A stretch of DNA of 64,000 bases from Campylorhamphus procurvoides (lineage: Eukaryota; Chordata; Aves; Passeriformes; Dendrocolaptidae), in contig WBMV01003267.1 in the NCBI GenBank assembly GCA_013396655.1, positions 1,178,001 to 1,242,000 of the forward strand. The letters are read 5' to 3'. Each line of letters begins with the position of its first letter. Within the stretch, counting starts at the first letter, position 1. Made by a program: the position numbers and the translations under genes. This document shows positions 12,301 through 27,300 of the stretch, piece by piece. The notes below the pieces were generated by a model, which worked only from the letters and a program-made list of their open reading frames with translations, made no database searches and was not told where the DNA came from.

Positions 12301-15300
12301 CCAGTTCAAGTGACTGGACTACTCTTTGCCCAGCCCATGTTGTGATAAATGACTGTGCTTGAATGATTGCTGAGCTTGTATTGCAGGCTCTGAGCTGTAG
12401 ATTTTCTTATATCGATGGAAAAAAATTCTCCTTTATCCCCCATATGCCATTTAAGAGACCTTTATGCTGGGTGTGATCTGAATCGTGCTGTGTGTGGTGG
12501 GAGAGCACATGGCAAATTCTGGTAGGTGTTTGGTTGGGCTCATGACAAGAGCAAGAGGGTGTGGCTTCCCTTCTCTTCCCACTCATCCCTCCAAAAGGCT
12601 GGAAGTGCTGGCTGCCATCAAAACACTGCAAAGACAACCTTTACTGCAGCTCAGCACCCAGCACATTTTTGATGTGCTGACAGACTTGTCAGCTATTTCT
12701 TACAGGGACATAACTAAGAGTAATGGGCCTGGGCCTTATTGCTCTGCTGCCAGTTTTATACCTCTATTACTCTCTCGACTCCAGAAGGTCACACCAATAC
12801 ATAATCAAAGTATCTGAAGGGGGAAGAAAAATCCATGGATTGGAAAGGGAATGTGGGCCAGGTTTTTAATAAAATGGAACACTAAAGCTAGATGAAATGT
12901 GTGTTCATGGTATTTTTCAGCAAAAGTCATCGCACAGCTTGTATTTCCTATTATGATATAATAATCCAATGGCTCATAAATCTCCAGTAACTCATATGCC
13001 ATTTTTTTTCTGTTTTTCCTCCCCCCTGAATTAAAGAATTCAAGGAGAGTGTTCCATAATATGAAGCTTTAAAGCTTTAAACCTGCTACTTGTCCTGAAA
13101 ATATTAAAACAGTCACTAGTTGCTTTTAATTTATTTTTGGTTTACTAATTTTACTATTTTAGCCAAATGATGCTCTGTGAACATATCTCCTTGTATGTTG
13201 TGCATGCAGCTTAAAGATTCTTGTGCATCTTCTCTGAAAAATAAGGAATGTTTGGCTGAGCAGAAATAGGTTTCAGTGTTCTGTAGGTTAACCTGCCTTC
13301 AGAGCTCTGCCTCTGAGTAATTAACAGCTGGTGATGTGCTTCAGGTTTTCTCCACATCAACCTGAAAACTGTGGACGAGGCTAAGAATGCCAGGAGATGA
13401 ATCATGAAGCAGCACCTCTATTATAAACACAAGTTCATTTTTCTGTTTGCTTTTTAATAAAGTCTCATGCCTACCTTAATTTCTTACTCTTTTTCCTACA
13501 TTAGATAGGGATACTGGGGAGAAGAAATGAAGGGTGTTTCAATAAGCTAGTTTTATTTTTAAAACCTGATTAGGAGGAAAAAAAGTCTCCTCTTCTTAAA
13601 AATTCTGCCCAACTTAAATTTTCTCTGAGTCTTTGTGATTCCTTTTTTTTTTTGGTCCTGTTTCACTCTATACGTCTGAGCCAAGCATTAGCAAACAGCC
13701 CCAGGGTTAGATGGCATTTAGCTAGATGCATTTGGACTTTCAGTTTGTTTACTGGGAAAACACCCAACAATCTTGGTTCCTAAGAATGGAATTGCTAATT
13801 TCTTCTGTTCTTTGGAGCTGGAAAATGTTTGTGCTTAGATCTACCTGCATGTTGTAGAGCACTGCTGCACTGCCTGTCTGTTTTATCCCCATGTGAGATA
13901 ACAAGTGTGTTTAGCTGCAGCACTTCTTTTTGAAGGTGTTCACGTGCTGAAAAGCACCAGCCAGCAGTGTAACTCATGTTGGTTTTCTGATTTTGTCTGC
14001 AGGGGAAGTAGGAAGGAAATTAGTGGGGGAAAAGTAAAATAAGTGATTGTGTGACATTGTAGTGTGAAGTGATAAGCAGAGAGGATCATCTGTTATGTGA
14101 CAAAGAAATCTGTTTAATGTAGAGAAAGAAAACCATGTGAGATGATCTCAGCAAAGCTGTTTTTCTTCATAACTGTAACTTTAAGTGCTTTAAATGCTGC
14201 CTTAATGAAGATAAATGTAAATGCTAATGTGAGAATCCTTGGGGTTTTTTTCAGCTGCCTTTTTTTGTTTGTTTGTTTTTAAATCTAAGCAGTGAAAAGC
14301 TTCCAGCTTTGCAAAATAAATTGTTAGATCAGAGGTGGGGCAGCCAACATGCCTTCCTATAAATTCTGAATCTGGATTATTAGAATTCTCACTGCTTGTT
14401 CTCAGCTATTTTTACTGTTCTAAATTAAGCAGTAGTCACCTTTGTTCACAATCCTCTTTTATCTGTAATTCCACTAGTTTTGGCCTAATCCCAGATGCTT
14501 GTGAGTTCTGAAGAAATTGAAATAAGAGCTTTTCCAGTGATAACTACAGAATGAAATCACCATTGGGGTGTGCTCTGTACTCGCTCATTCTGTGGCCAAG
14601 CAGAGTCTCTAGTGAATACCTGAAACTGGATTACCAGGAGGGCTAATGGGCACCTCAGGTAGTATTATGGACCCATCACACTATTCCATCCATTTCAAGT
14701 GATGCTCTGATGTATTATTTGGTTCCTGTTTTGAAAAGGAGAATAGCAGCCAAGTGTGCTGCTGTCTTATTCGTTATTCAAGATCTGGCTGGTGTTGTGT
14801 GGAACAGTATTTTTACTTTTATGATTTACCTGTAAGAACTGGGTAATTTCTGTGATGGCAGAATTCACCAGCTGTGAATTTGCTCTGGAAGGTTGATATT
14901 TTTGAACGCAACCCATTACTTTGTGGATATATTCTCGGTGTTGACAAGGTCTTGAGTATACCTCTGAATTTGCTGCATAGTAATACAGGGCATGCCCATT
15001 AGTTTATGTGGAGGCAAAAGATATTTAAGAAGTTGCAGGTTTTTTTTTTTTCCATTTTCATTTAAAAAATCCACAAACCCAACCAAAAAAGAACACTGTG
15101 CTTCCTATGGCAGAGAGAAGAGGGCTGTATGACAGCTGACTGAGCAGCAGGGCCTGTTTTTTCATTAATGACCTTTAAGCCTTATAGCACCTCTCCTAGG
15201 CTAAATATCATGTTGCCTCCTTTTTCACCTCCTGGTGAGCATATTCCATTTTCTTAAGCTTGTGTGTACAAAACTGGATTTCATTTTGCCACCACATGAC

Positions 15301-18300
15301 ATTCAGAGTTATTTTAGTACGCTTTCCCCGAGATGTTCTATGTTGTAATTTGAGCCCAGGGGTTTTCTTGCTCTTTGGATCAGTAAAGAAATCAAACAAG
15401 CAAAAAGGTATCTTTCTGCCTCAGATCTCTGAGGATTTGCAGTTCCCTAAGAGGGTAAGACCAGATGCCATCTGTGTTAAGAATGTTTTGTTTCTTTTAA
15501 AAGATACAGGTCTCTGGGCTAAATTCACCAGTGCTTTAATGTCATGGATAGAATCAGACAGACCAGTGGGATGTGTGCCTTTAATTGTCTCCTGGACTGG
15601 CATGTGGGCATAGATGTATTTCTTGGGTTACAGAGAAATAGAGAAGTATATGTGAATTACGCTTCAGAGGCTTGTAAAGCCATATAAAAATTTATGGGCT
15701 TGCTGCATTATTCAAGGTACATAATTTTATTACAGAGCTGAGCAACACATGGGACAACTGATTTACTGTTATAGCTGTATTTTACATAATGAATGTTTTC
15801 CACAGAAGATTTTACTCTGTGTGTTTTAAAAACTGCAGGGCAATTCTTCAGAAAATTCTAGTCTAAGCTTATTTTTAAGGAAAGCAGAATTTTACATGCA
15901 GGCTAAAGTAATCTATTTGTGCCATGGCATACAAGCTGTTACTTAATAAATGATTGAAAGGGTCTCATCATTTGATCCAATAAGCTTCTGTTACCATTTT
16001 ATTTGGTGTAGAGGCTAGAAAGGAAAAATAGGGGTATACCTTAAAAAGTAATGCCATTCCTCTCTGTAACAGCATTTTTAGTATATAATAGATGTTGTTT
16101 ATAAGTAACTGTGTATAGATGGTGACTGATAAACATCAGATTCAAATTCCTTTGCAGCCATGAGCTGGTTTTGATTGAACATGAGGGATAGGACTCATTC
16201 TAACACTGAGTGCTTAATGATTAAGAGTGGGGCCAGACCCCACTCTGTGATCGGTGTCCAAGACTGGTGGCTTGAGTTCTCCTTGGAGGAAAGCATCAAG
16301 CAACTTAGAGTTTGAAAAGCAAGTGTTAGACACTTCGAGTCTGAAGGAACTGCCAGTAGACTGGTTTGGCATTAAAACTGGACACTGAGTCACCTGAGTG
16401 GAAAAGCAAAGTGTTTTCATTTCAGTGTGTTGTTGCAGATCCTCATCTGCGCTGGCTTTGATTGCAGTCTCCCAGGTTCCTACCCTAATTAATTTTCCAT
16501 GTTAGCAATAAATTCCCTCTTGCTGCCTGCTGGGAACCCCAGCCTGTGGAGGAGAATGGCAGACCACAGATTTTAATAATTCCCTTCCCAAAACACAAGA
16601 TGAAATATTTCAGCTATCCGCTGAAGCAGTTTCCTTTTTGGGGCAGTGTTGAAACTGATTTAATTTCTCACGCCTAAAAAAAAATTAAAAAATAAAAAAT
16701 TAACAAAGGCTGAGGCTTAGATATTTGTGGATTTGATCTTTAAATTAGGAACTCGAAGCAGTCCATTTGTACTTGTCTCTGCTGTTTCATTACCCATTTT
16801 ACTGCTTCCATAATGTGGGCGGAATATTCCTTCACAAAGCTGAAACTCGCTGTCTTTTCTCAAAGACCCTAATGAAGATAAATTGTGCAGTCAGCAGTTG
16901 TTTTCTTTCGAAGAATTCTTCTTAATTTTGCCCTTTGTGGATGGTTCCTGCTACATTAGATATCTTCTTTCCTTTGAGTGCAGCGATCCAAAATGAGGCG
17001 ATTGAGAGCTACAGGATGTTGGGAGAGTGCTGCACAAATTGGTTTAGAGCTGCCTAAAGCCACCTTTGCATAAGCTGCCTCTGGGATCCATGGGAAACGC
17101 AGCAGGGCTGCTGTAGGGTGTCTGAATCATCCAGGCTGGAATCCCTTTGTCTGTCACTGCTGTGGACACGAGTGGTGTATCAACACAGCTGGGAGGGCTT
17201 TTCATCCATGATTTTTGCACAAGGGAATTCCAGAGTCAGGAGTGGTTCATAGCAAGTACGAGTTGCTTGCATGTCAGGTGGTGTCCTGAAAAGTCAGCCT
17301 CACCAGACCCCCTTTAAGCTTAGGGTATGTACGTAGGACTGCTTTTCTTCTATGGCTGAGTTTAAATTCTCATTTTACAATATTTGTAGAGTGAAAGCAG
17401 TTCTGAAGGGATTATGAAGCTGGTGATATAATTACATTTAGTACTGAGTTTGGTCATACCTGAAAGAAATAATCTGAAATCACTGGACCTAAGCTTAGTT
17501 CTTTGCAGCGTGAATAGTTTCCAGGCCTCATCTAGTCCAAGACAATCGTGCAAGGAAGTTTCTTTAATTTGTGATTGAAATGCATTTCTCTCCAAAGGTT
17601 GCCAGGCTAGGCTCTGTGGCAGAGTAGGTTTTATCTGCTAATTAAATTACTCAGAGAGAGCCACCATTTCTGTTTTGACTTTCCCATAGGATGTGGTTCC
17701 CCGACTTGTCCTGCTGGAGTAGATACTGCACTAGTTAATAAAGTTAATAAAGACCAGGACTGGATCTTCTGTTGACAAGCTCATTTCTTTTAAATGCCAT
17801 GGATGAAGCCTGTCGCCTTGCACAAATCCTTGTCACAGCTGCCCTGGATGCTGTAGAATCCCAACTTCTTTTGCTGCATTAAGATGGGATTCCTGTGCCA
17901 CCCAGGCCCAAAGTCTAGCTCAGGACTCTTCTTCCAGCAACAGCCAGTGATGGATGCTTGAGGAGCAGCAAGATCACCCAGTCAGAGGCTGTGTGGTATC
18001 TACCAGACTGTGGCTTCCCAGCATTCTGCTTTATGGACTCTTGGAGAAGAAGGAAGTGCAGCCTAATGCTCCGTTCAGATTTACCTTACATTAGTTTATC
18101 TAACAAGTTTTTGGTTTCCTTCAGGCTTTTAACCTCTGTTTTGCTGGGGAGCAGTGACTTTTGTAACTCATTTCTGGGGTAAAAAAAGTACTTCTTCTTT
18201 TTTCTGCTTCTAAGTCTTCCCTCTGGTAATTTCTGTGGATTCTCATTAGCTTGTTTTATTAGGAGAAGTAGTAAATAGTAACTCCCTGTCCGCCTTTTCT

Positions 18301-21300
18301 GTGCTACTCATGATTTATAGACAACTGTCAAATTCCTCTTTTTTCCCTGGCTGAAAAGTTATGTTCTGTTTACTCTTAGCTCATGCAAACCTATGCCATT
18401 CAAAGTGCTGTATAAGCAGCTGTGGTAATTAAAAGAGGTAAATTAATCAGACACCTGGACGCAGAGAAGCACTGAGAATTTGTGGCTGTAGCTGACAAGA
18501 TTGGAAGGCATCTTCAGGCTGAAAATCAGGGCCTTAGTGTGGAGATACGGAGAGATCAAGAAGGATCTCAGAAAGGGATTCAGCTCTGAGCTGGGGGACA
18601 ACATCAAGCTACGTGAGAGCCATTCTGCAAATCTCTGCTTCACTGAAATGCTGAAAAATATTTGTTGTCTGTTCTGAATATAAGCTTTCTGAAATGGGCA
18701 CCCAAAAAAAACCCCACTCTACAGTCACTTCAAAGATACTTGGTTTTACCTTCCAAGTATCAAGGACGATGCTGTGCCAGGTTCATTCTTTTTGCAAGTT
18801 AGGGATTTTGAATCTAAACCCCAAAGACTTGGGTGCTACCAATGGACTGTCTATTCCTGTGCCCCAGGAACTGAGAATCAGCTGAAGGGGAATCTTTTTA
18901 GGAGCAAAGCTCTTCATACACGAGTCTCAAATTATCTTCAATAGCATGCTCAGCCAAATCTTAAAAGGAATACAAGTACACATTAATTAAGAATTAACGT
19001 AATTCTGTTCCTTGAGTATGGTGATTATTAAAATATAAACTCAATGAACATACACTTGAGAGGAAGCTGCTAAATATTTTTAAAGCCTAATTTTCTTCAC
19101 CCTTTATTTATTTTTTGATTAAGAGAAAAGAAAGAAGATGGCACTTGACTTTCTGAAACTTTCCATTTGCTTCTCAGATACAGCATCAAAAAGTTGCTGA
19201 GTGTCCTTAACTGCTGATAGGGCAAATCAGGAATGATTTAGATTTATATGGAAAGCACAGACAAGGGATGACATTTTGAAAAGCACCCAAAAGGCAAATT
19301 TGTGAAGCTGCTCAGACAACTAAAGGACCAAGAAAATATGCAAAGGGATTTTCAGGTGTATGAGCTGACCATTAATGCATTCTTCACAGTTGAATTTTGA
19401 GCAATTTACATTCCTAGGCATTGAAATGCTTTTAGAAATCTGACTGTCCTATTACCACAAGTGAGTTTTTAAAAAATAATTCTATTATTGAAGACCCATG
19501 AGTTTGGTCACTTCCACCATTGTCTGGAAAATAGGATGAAACCTTTGCCTTGCCACACCAAGGATAACATCTGAATGCCCTTGTAGGTGTTGATGAACGG
19601 TCCCTCAGCAGTGGCTTGAGCTCTCACACCACCTCACAATTAGCCACACTGTTTGGAAACACCAGGGATCCACAGGAGGCTTTGCTCTCTAGAAAGCATC
19701 TTTGCCCATGTGGGAAATGACACAGCACGACGGGGAGTGGTTTCTGTCCAGATACATCTTACAGAACCAAAAGAACAGAGTTTGCTAATGATTCTCAGCT
19801 TCCCCTTCAATTTGTGTTTGGCTTTGCCCTGTGTATCTGCTTTTCAGCTGACTTTCTGAACTTCTTTGTGTTTTGCAGAATGCCAAAGCCAGCTACGACT
19901 TCAGCAGTAATGATCCCTATCCCTACCCCCGCTATACAGATGACTGGTTTAACAGGTAAGGGGATTTGGGGCAGCCTGCCCTTCACTTTGGTTTGCCTAA
20001 GAAATTCTGAGTGTTTGTGGAATGTCTGTTTTCTGCTCAGTTCAGTGGTCACCAGAACAAACACTGCAGTCTGACTGTTGCTTGAAAATTAGAGGTTACT
20101 TATGGCTTACTCACTATCACTGAACAACCATTTTATGGTTTATAAATGAAGCTGCTGCTTCAGAAAAGGGTATTTTTTAGATTGTTTGAGTAGGTGATAG
20201 CTACATACCTTTTTGTCAGCTTTCCTAGGGCATGCCAGTAACCCAAACCTGCAGAAACTGTGTCTTGGGCAGTATTATAAATTACTAGCTAATTATAAAG
20301 GGAGTAAGCTGGAGAGAGGAAAGACTTTGGTGGAAAAGTCTTTCCATCTGATTGTAGGCTAAGAAGGCAGAAAAGCAGCATGGTATAGAATGACCAGTTT
20401 AAAAACAATTAGATCTATGTTAAGTTCTGAATCATGTCTTTTCACCCTGATTTAAGGACATTTTTGTAGCCGCTGGAGAAGTTAAACTCCACATACAGTG
20501 ACTGGAAAGTTATTCTGTTGTGTTTATAAACCTGGAATCACCAGTGCAGATGTGCTTGTTGTGTTATTTCTCCTGAATACATTGTGATTGTCCAAGACCC
20601 ATTCTTTCTTCAACATGTTCTAAACTTGGCTCTGAACTTAACCAGTTTCCAGTAGGAGGGCTGGTCCTCAAGGTCTGGTATAAATAAGAGTGGCCCAAAA
20701 GAAAGGGCTTCAGATTTTAGAAAGTGTAGCTTTTTTTGTTTCCCTAAACTGTGTTGGTTTGATTTTTTTACATGGACTAGAAACACATGACAGTTTTTTA
20801 CTCAACATGCGTGTCCCAAGCTGTTCATCTGTCCCATGGGAAAGCCCTTTCTGACAGCTCATAGCAAGACATTAGTGCAGTCAAAGGTGCAGAATCCAAA
20901 GCACTCCCAGTAAGGTGTGTTTATTACCTGGTGATCTCAGCATCCAGCACCTCTGGATCTACCCTGAGATCTCAGGTGGGTTCCAGCTTGGATTTGCAAA
21001 ACATTGTTTCAGAACTTTTTCTGTTAAATTTCTAAGTGTTTTCTAGGCAGGTTTGCCAGTATTTATGTAACAGCAGTGCTGAGGATTGGAAAACATTTAA
21101 AGGTTTCAGGGCTCAGTGCTTATCAAAAAAATATTTCAGGCTTATTTGATGTGGTTTTCATCTCTTACTTAGGATGGCTGGATGGCCTTCGAGTTTTGGA
21201 TGGAGTTTCGTTGTTTTTATGTCTAAAGAAATCAATTGTGGTTCTGTCAGAGTGACACAACAAAGAAGCAGCTGTGCTTCCACCTCAAACACAGGCCTCC

Positions 21301-24300
21301 TGGAAGGATCAAACAGACTTAGGAGCTGTGATGTCCTGCTTTGTAATCCTGCCATTTTTCAGCCAAAGCAAGATCCCAATGAGATTTCCCCTTCATTTTG
21401 GGAAAGGACATCTTAGCACTTTGAAAGCAGTATGAATCCAATTAGTGAATGGAAAGTCAGAGAAAGACTAGCGCTCTAATTTGTGAAGGTCTGCTGCCTT
21501 TCTGGCTTTATTTATGCAAAGGATCTTTATAGGAGAAAGATAGCACTTAGCTGTGGAGAGGAGGAAAATTAAATTTAGTTTTAGTGGGTAATGGTAGTTT
21601 CTGTCATTTTCAGTGTGGAACTGCATAAAACTAAGCGTGTTCTGCCAAGCCCCATTAACACTGATTGTGCTGCTGTCAAGTATTTTATAGTGGGGCCCAG
21701 TTTACAGTCCTCACCTCTTCTGCAAAGTGGTCCTGGAGGCTGAGTTGCCTCCTAAAGTCTCTTCAGACAGACCTTGAGCATCCTGGATGTGGTAGGGATT
21801 ATGGTCTCTGGTCCCAGGTGCCTCTGGCTAACTTCAGGCACTCACGTGAAGAATCAAAGGTGAGGAACATGGTCACTTGTGACCTAAGCTGTGGTAATTG
21901 AGAACATAATTCAGGTTTTCAGAGAACTGCAATGCTTTCTTCTGTTTCTAGAAGGAATGGGGAACTCAATCAGCAATTTAGGAGGAGGAAAGGAATGGGA
22001 AAGTTGCTCTGCAGACCTTCACTATTCTTTGGGGGGAAAAAAGAAGTTGATACCTAGAAAGTGGGGCTTTCTTTGCCAGTGAACCTCTGTCATGATGGGA
22101 TGCTCCATCCCAGGAAGTGTTCAAAACCGGGTTGGATGGGGCCCTGAACAGTCTGATCCAGTGGGTGGCATCCCTACCCATGGTAAGGAAATTGGAACTA
22201 AATGATCTTTAATGTCCCTTCCAACCCAAAGCATTCTATGCTTCTTACGAACCTTGAGATTTCTTTCATGAGACAGGGAATTTACAGCCTTGCAAGGTAA
22301 ATCACAGAGCACCATGCTCAGTGAAGTGTCCCTTTCCTGCCTTCACAATATAAGAAGGCTTTAAGATGCAAGATTTCCTGTTTTCTTCAGGTTTAGATGC
22401 AAACCAGCAGACCATATCCAGCTGTTCAGGCATAGCTGTGACTGCTTTTCTCTGAGTGTTTCTTTGCTATGCAATTAATCAAGCTGTTGTACCCCTATAT
22501 AAGTTCTTGCTATGACTTCTGACTCCTGAATTATTATGGTTAGCTTACAACTGTCTGCTCTGACAGTCTGTCCCTATGTGGGGCTGCACAGGTGCATCTG
22601 GATAAAGAATGATAGCCCCAAAAAGCTGTTCAGAGAAACCTGCAAAAAGGGCTCCATTTTGCTCTGTTTGCAGTCAGTGATGCATCTCCATTGAATTTTA
22701 TGTATGCAGGAGGATCAGACTCAAAATAGGATAGCATAATATCCCTTTTTCCATGAAGAATACGTTTCTATGTGAGCAATTCAAGTGATTTGTGGAACAA
22801 GAAGCAGAAGACTGATCACCAAGGGGCTTTTGTGAACTGCCAGCTGCATGTGCAAAGTGTCATTAGACTTTAAGGAAAGATGGGAGTTTTTGCACGGAGT
22901 ATTTCATTAATCACAGCTGCTCTGCTTGTAAGCACAGATTCCCCTTCTATTTTGTGGTTTTTAAGGTTGCTGGAAGGACTTTGGTCTTTCCATCTAACAG
23001 CCAGTGGCCTATGAAACCAAGCTGGGTGGGTTTTGGAAGGGAAGAGTGGTGCCTCAGACAGGGAATGTCAGTCAGGCAGTTCAGCTCCTGCTGCAGGTAG
23101 GGTTACGTAGATGGCCAGATGCACAGCCCTTTGATTTCTCCTTGTGAGCATGCAGAAGGCGCAACTTGGGCTCCCTGTCCCAGACCACTGAGATCACAAA
23201 TTTCTGCCCTGATCTAAATAACCAACAATTATTTCCACTCCTGTTGCCTTTGTATTCTGTATATTCTCTCACTCAAGTAAGAGTTAGCAGGGCAAAATTT
23301 ATTCACTACCTTGGAAACCCATATTCTTCAGAGGTAAAAATGTCTTTTACTAATTATGAATCCAAACTAAAGTAGGGGAACTCTTTCTCTTCTACAAATC
23401 CTCAAATGCTCAGAAGCTGACAATGTCATATGAGTAAAAAGGGGATGGCATTTGCTCCACAGAAGTGTCCCTGTGAGCTCTACATATTTAACTGCTGCCC
23501 AGTGCAAGCAGCTGAAGTGGTCAGGATGGTCAGATGGTCCCAGCCCTGCATAGTCCTTGCCTGCTGAAGATTGGATGGATGGGTCCTGTCCTTTGCTGTC
23601 TGCAGAAGCATTTCAAAGCAGATGAAAAGGGAGATCAATGAAAATCTGTGCCACTTTCAAAAAACATGGCAATAGAAGGGCACATGCAATAACACATAAC
23701 ACACATAACATTGGCAGTGGATTTTAGAAATAGTAGTTTTCAAAGACAAAGCAGAGTGCAATTTTCATAACTGGTACAGATTTTTTATTTAAATGCAGAA
23801 TGCAAAACTGTTTTTGAATTGAATTCTCTTCCCCCACATTATTTTTTCATCAATGTTCATGTAAAATGTTTTTGCTTATATAAAGTTTATGGAAAACTTG
23901 CTCTACTTGCTAATATGTGACTTACTTGACATGCTAATATATGGTTTACCTTTGAAGTGACTTGTTCAAAAGTGAAAATGTTCTTAATTGCTTTCTGTCC
24001 TCTTGCTATAAATAGGAAAGAGGTGAACACTGTAGGGAAAGACTGTGATTTGTACCCAATGGCATGGGTTACTTCATAGAAACCACAATTGGTTTATCAA
24101 TGATAAATGAACACCAAAGAGTGCTAAGTTGAAAGAGTCTGCTATTTGCCATTAATAATTCAATCAAATGCATTTCTACTAACTCATATGTGGTTATGTG
24201 TTTTTTAAGTCTAGTCAGCAGCATGGTATTGGAACCCTGAGCTGCTGGAACAGACCTGCTTGCAATCTCCATCCAGTGTGATGGGGAGGCCAGGTGGGGC

Positions 24301-27300
24301 AGAGGACCTTCTGGCAAAAACTTTCCACCAGGAAGGTCCTAATAAAATTTTTTTGTCTGTGAGAGAAAGAGCTCACCTGACAGTGTCACTGATTTTTTTG
24401 CACCCTGGCATCAGTCAAGCCAATTTTGAACAAAGCCATTTATTCTGCTCTGTGGCTTGTAGCTGCCCCACAGGTGACTAGATAATGAATGCCCAGCAAT
24501 AGTGTGGGTTTTTTCACACTTCCTTGAACAAGGGCACAAGGAAAAAAATCTGCTTAGTTGTTGAAAGAAATTTCTGCTGCAGCTGAATAAGAAATCTGTG
24601 TCTCGGTCCTCACTGCCGCCTTTGTAAAAGGAACTTACATGAGATTTTCAGTCTTTTGTGATTAAGATAGTGTGTAAATTAAAGACCAGTCATTTTCTTT
24701 CATGGAGCTGCTTTTAAAAATGTATTCTTCCAATACAGCTGGAAAAAACTGTGTTGCTTCTCACCCCTTTATTAATGTTATTCTCACCTTTGCCAGAGGT
24801 GCTTAAAGGGAAAGAGAGAAAAAAAAGCTTAATTCTGCTGCCTCCCCTTGTGGTCCATCTGATACCCAGTATAGCCTTTACAATACCTCACTGTTAATTG
24901 CATGGATCCTTAACTTGCTAGGTGAGCAATGCCACTTTTAATGCACAGAGTAGATTGATGTGAGCAGTAGGGTGCATTCATATTGATTCAACATTTTAAA
25001 CTTAAAAAAACCCAGACAGCAGCACAGGTTTTACTAGTTTCTCTGCTGTGCTATTTTTTAGAAACTAGGTTTTGTGACCCATATTTATCTTTCCTGCTGT
25101 TTAACTTCTGTGATGAGTTAAGAGAAAGGAAAATGCAGTCTTGCCTTCCTGCAGGACTGTCTCAGAGTTACTGCCAGTTAAAGGGACTCTGTTAAGAGCT
25201 GTAAAGCCCTTTAGAGACACCAGGTGTTTTTGAAATACCATATGTCAGCCCAAGCCTGGACCTTCATGTCAGAGCAGAGACATTTCCCACTCGAGCAGAA
25301 AGAAGTAGCACCGTGAGCTGCCAACTGGAGCACCTTGTCAGCTCCTCTGGGAATTAGGCACTGGAGGAGAGGGATGCAGCTGCTTTTAGGTCTGACAGCT
25401 TTGGGCCTGGTCAGCCAGGTCACAGCTCTGCTGCTGGGGACTGCAGTGACCATTTTGGCTCCCTTCTGCTATTCAAGCTTGATATTGCACCCACCCCTTC
25501 CCTTTAGCATTTCTTTTGTGGGCAGGGATATGTTCCTTGGACATGTTCAAGTAGCAAAAGGTCAATTAGTCTTTGTTCTGTAGGGTTCAAACTAATGAGT
25601 GTTGTGCTGTCAAGCCACAAAAATAAAGGAATTAATATCGATCTTATGTTTACACTGCTCTGTCAGGGGCCTGTTTGTACTGACTAATAGTTGGTAACGA
25701 GGCAGAACCTCTCTGACAGAGTTAAAAAGAAAAGGTCTGAATAACTTTGCAACTTAAATGCAGTGTTAGTGTGCATGGTAACCTCAGAGCAAGCAGAGGG
25801 GAAGCTGGACATCTGCTTTGGGAAGGGCTGAGCTCATCCAGGTATCCAAGCACAGCACTCAACAGCTTGCCATGGAATGGTTTTCCTCTTCAGTGTGAGG
25901 ACCTGAGGCAACACAAGCTCGTTTTGGACCAGCTCAGTTCAGCACGTGCCTTGAGCTGGGGTTCATGTGGTGTCTCTGTGTTCCCTTTCGCAGCCACGGG
26001 ACAAGGTGTGCAGGAGAGGTGTCTGCTGCTGCCAACAACAACATCTGCGGCGTGGGAGTTGCCTACAACTCCAAGGTGGCAGGTACGGTTACAATTCAAG
26101 GTGGAAGTGGTCACTGTCCCTCAGGCAGAACTTCTCCTGCGGAGACAGGGCTGCAGGTTGGCACCGGGCCATGTGTTTAGTGCTTTTCACAGGAGCTGGG
26201 GAGAGGAATTTCTCCACGGCTTTGCCTTTTCAATCAAGGGCCTTATAGAGCCTCTTTAATCACTTTGCAAAGGAACAGCTCTGCTCCTTCAAGTGCCAGT
26301 TCCTTTTGGAATACTGATTTTTGGTGCTTCCTTCCCGCCTAGCTGCTGAATCATTTGTGGCAAATCTCGTTTTGCAGGAGGTAAAGTATAAATTCCTGCT
26401 GCACTTGGAAACTATTTGAAAAGGAAAATGTCATGCTTTAGGCTTTCACAGGGCAGGCCCTGCAGTGCTGTAAATCTCTGTGGTTGTTGATTTCCTCTCT
26501 TTTAACAGTGGTGCAGAGTGGTAGGAGCAGATGCAGAGGACCAAATGGGGTGGTACCCAACATTCACACCTCAGGTGTGTTGGGTATTTTTACTTCTAAC
26601 AACCTCCTCTCTGTGCAGATAGACTGACCACAGTGCTTGGAGTGAGTTAGGCTTTTGGACACCATGTGTCAGTTTAGTTTAATCTGAAGACATCCAGTTT
26701 TCCAACTTTAAGACTGTTCCATGTTGAGAACGGAGCCACAGAAAGCAGAGATAGATGCTTATGAATTTCACTTAAGTTCCCCTGATCCACACCAGGACAT
26801 CAGTATTTGCTAAGCTGTTACCTGAGAAATACCATTGAAAGTTAGCAATCAGCCAGGCAGGTCTAGTGCATGTCTCCCTTCTTCAGTAATGGTAACATCC
26901 CTTCCAGGGTTGGGACATTCCACAAAACTTACATTTTGGCAAAGTTACTCTCAGAGGAATGTGAATTCAGGCATGGGATTTTGTCTGGACCTCATCCATA
27001 TTATTCACTTAACTCTATAATTTCAAGATGGACACTTAAAAATCAAGATGTGAAGACTTTTTCTGATGACCAACATCCTACAAATAATCTTCTATACTTG
27101 CCCACTTTGTGGAAAAATCCTAAGAGGATTTTGGAAGTGCCAGCCAACCTTCCCTGCCTGAGAGCAGTGTGCACCTGCAGCACCACCGTGTGGTCCATGA
27201 GGATGAGGAAGTCCATGAGAGCTGAGAGTCTGCTGTGGTCATGGATCAGGGTCCATATTTGTAGGTGGAACTGGAAATTGGTAGCCAAGGATGTGGAGTA

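Noticed and set aside
25747..26259. 170-codon open frame over PCSK2 exon 7
   Set aside because: It is in a different frame from the conserved exon 7 reading (HGTRCAGE...). It is a shadow of the real exon.
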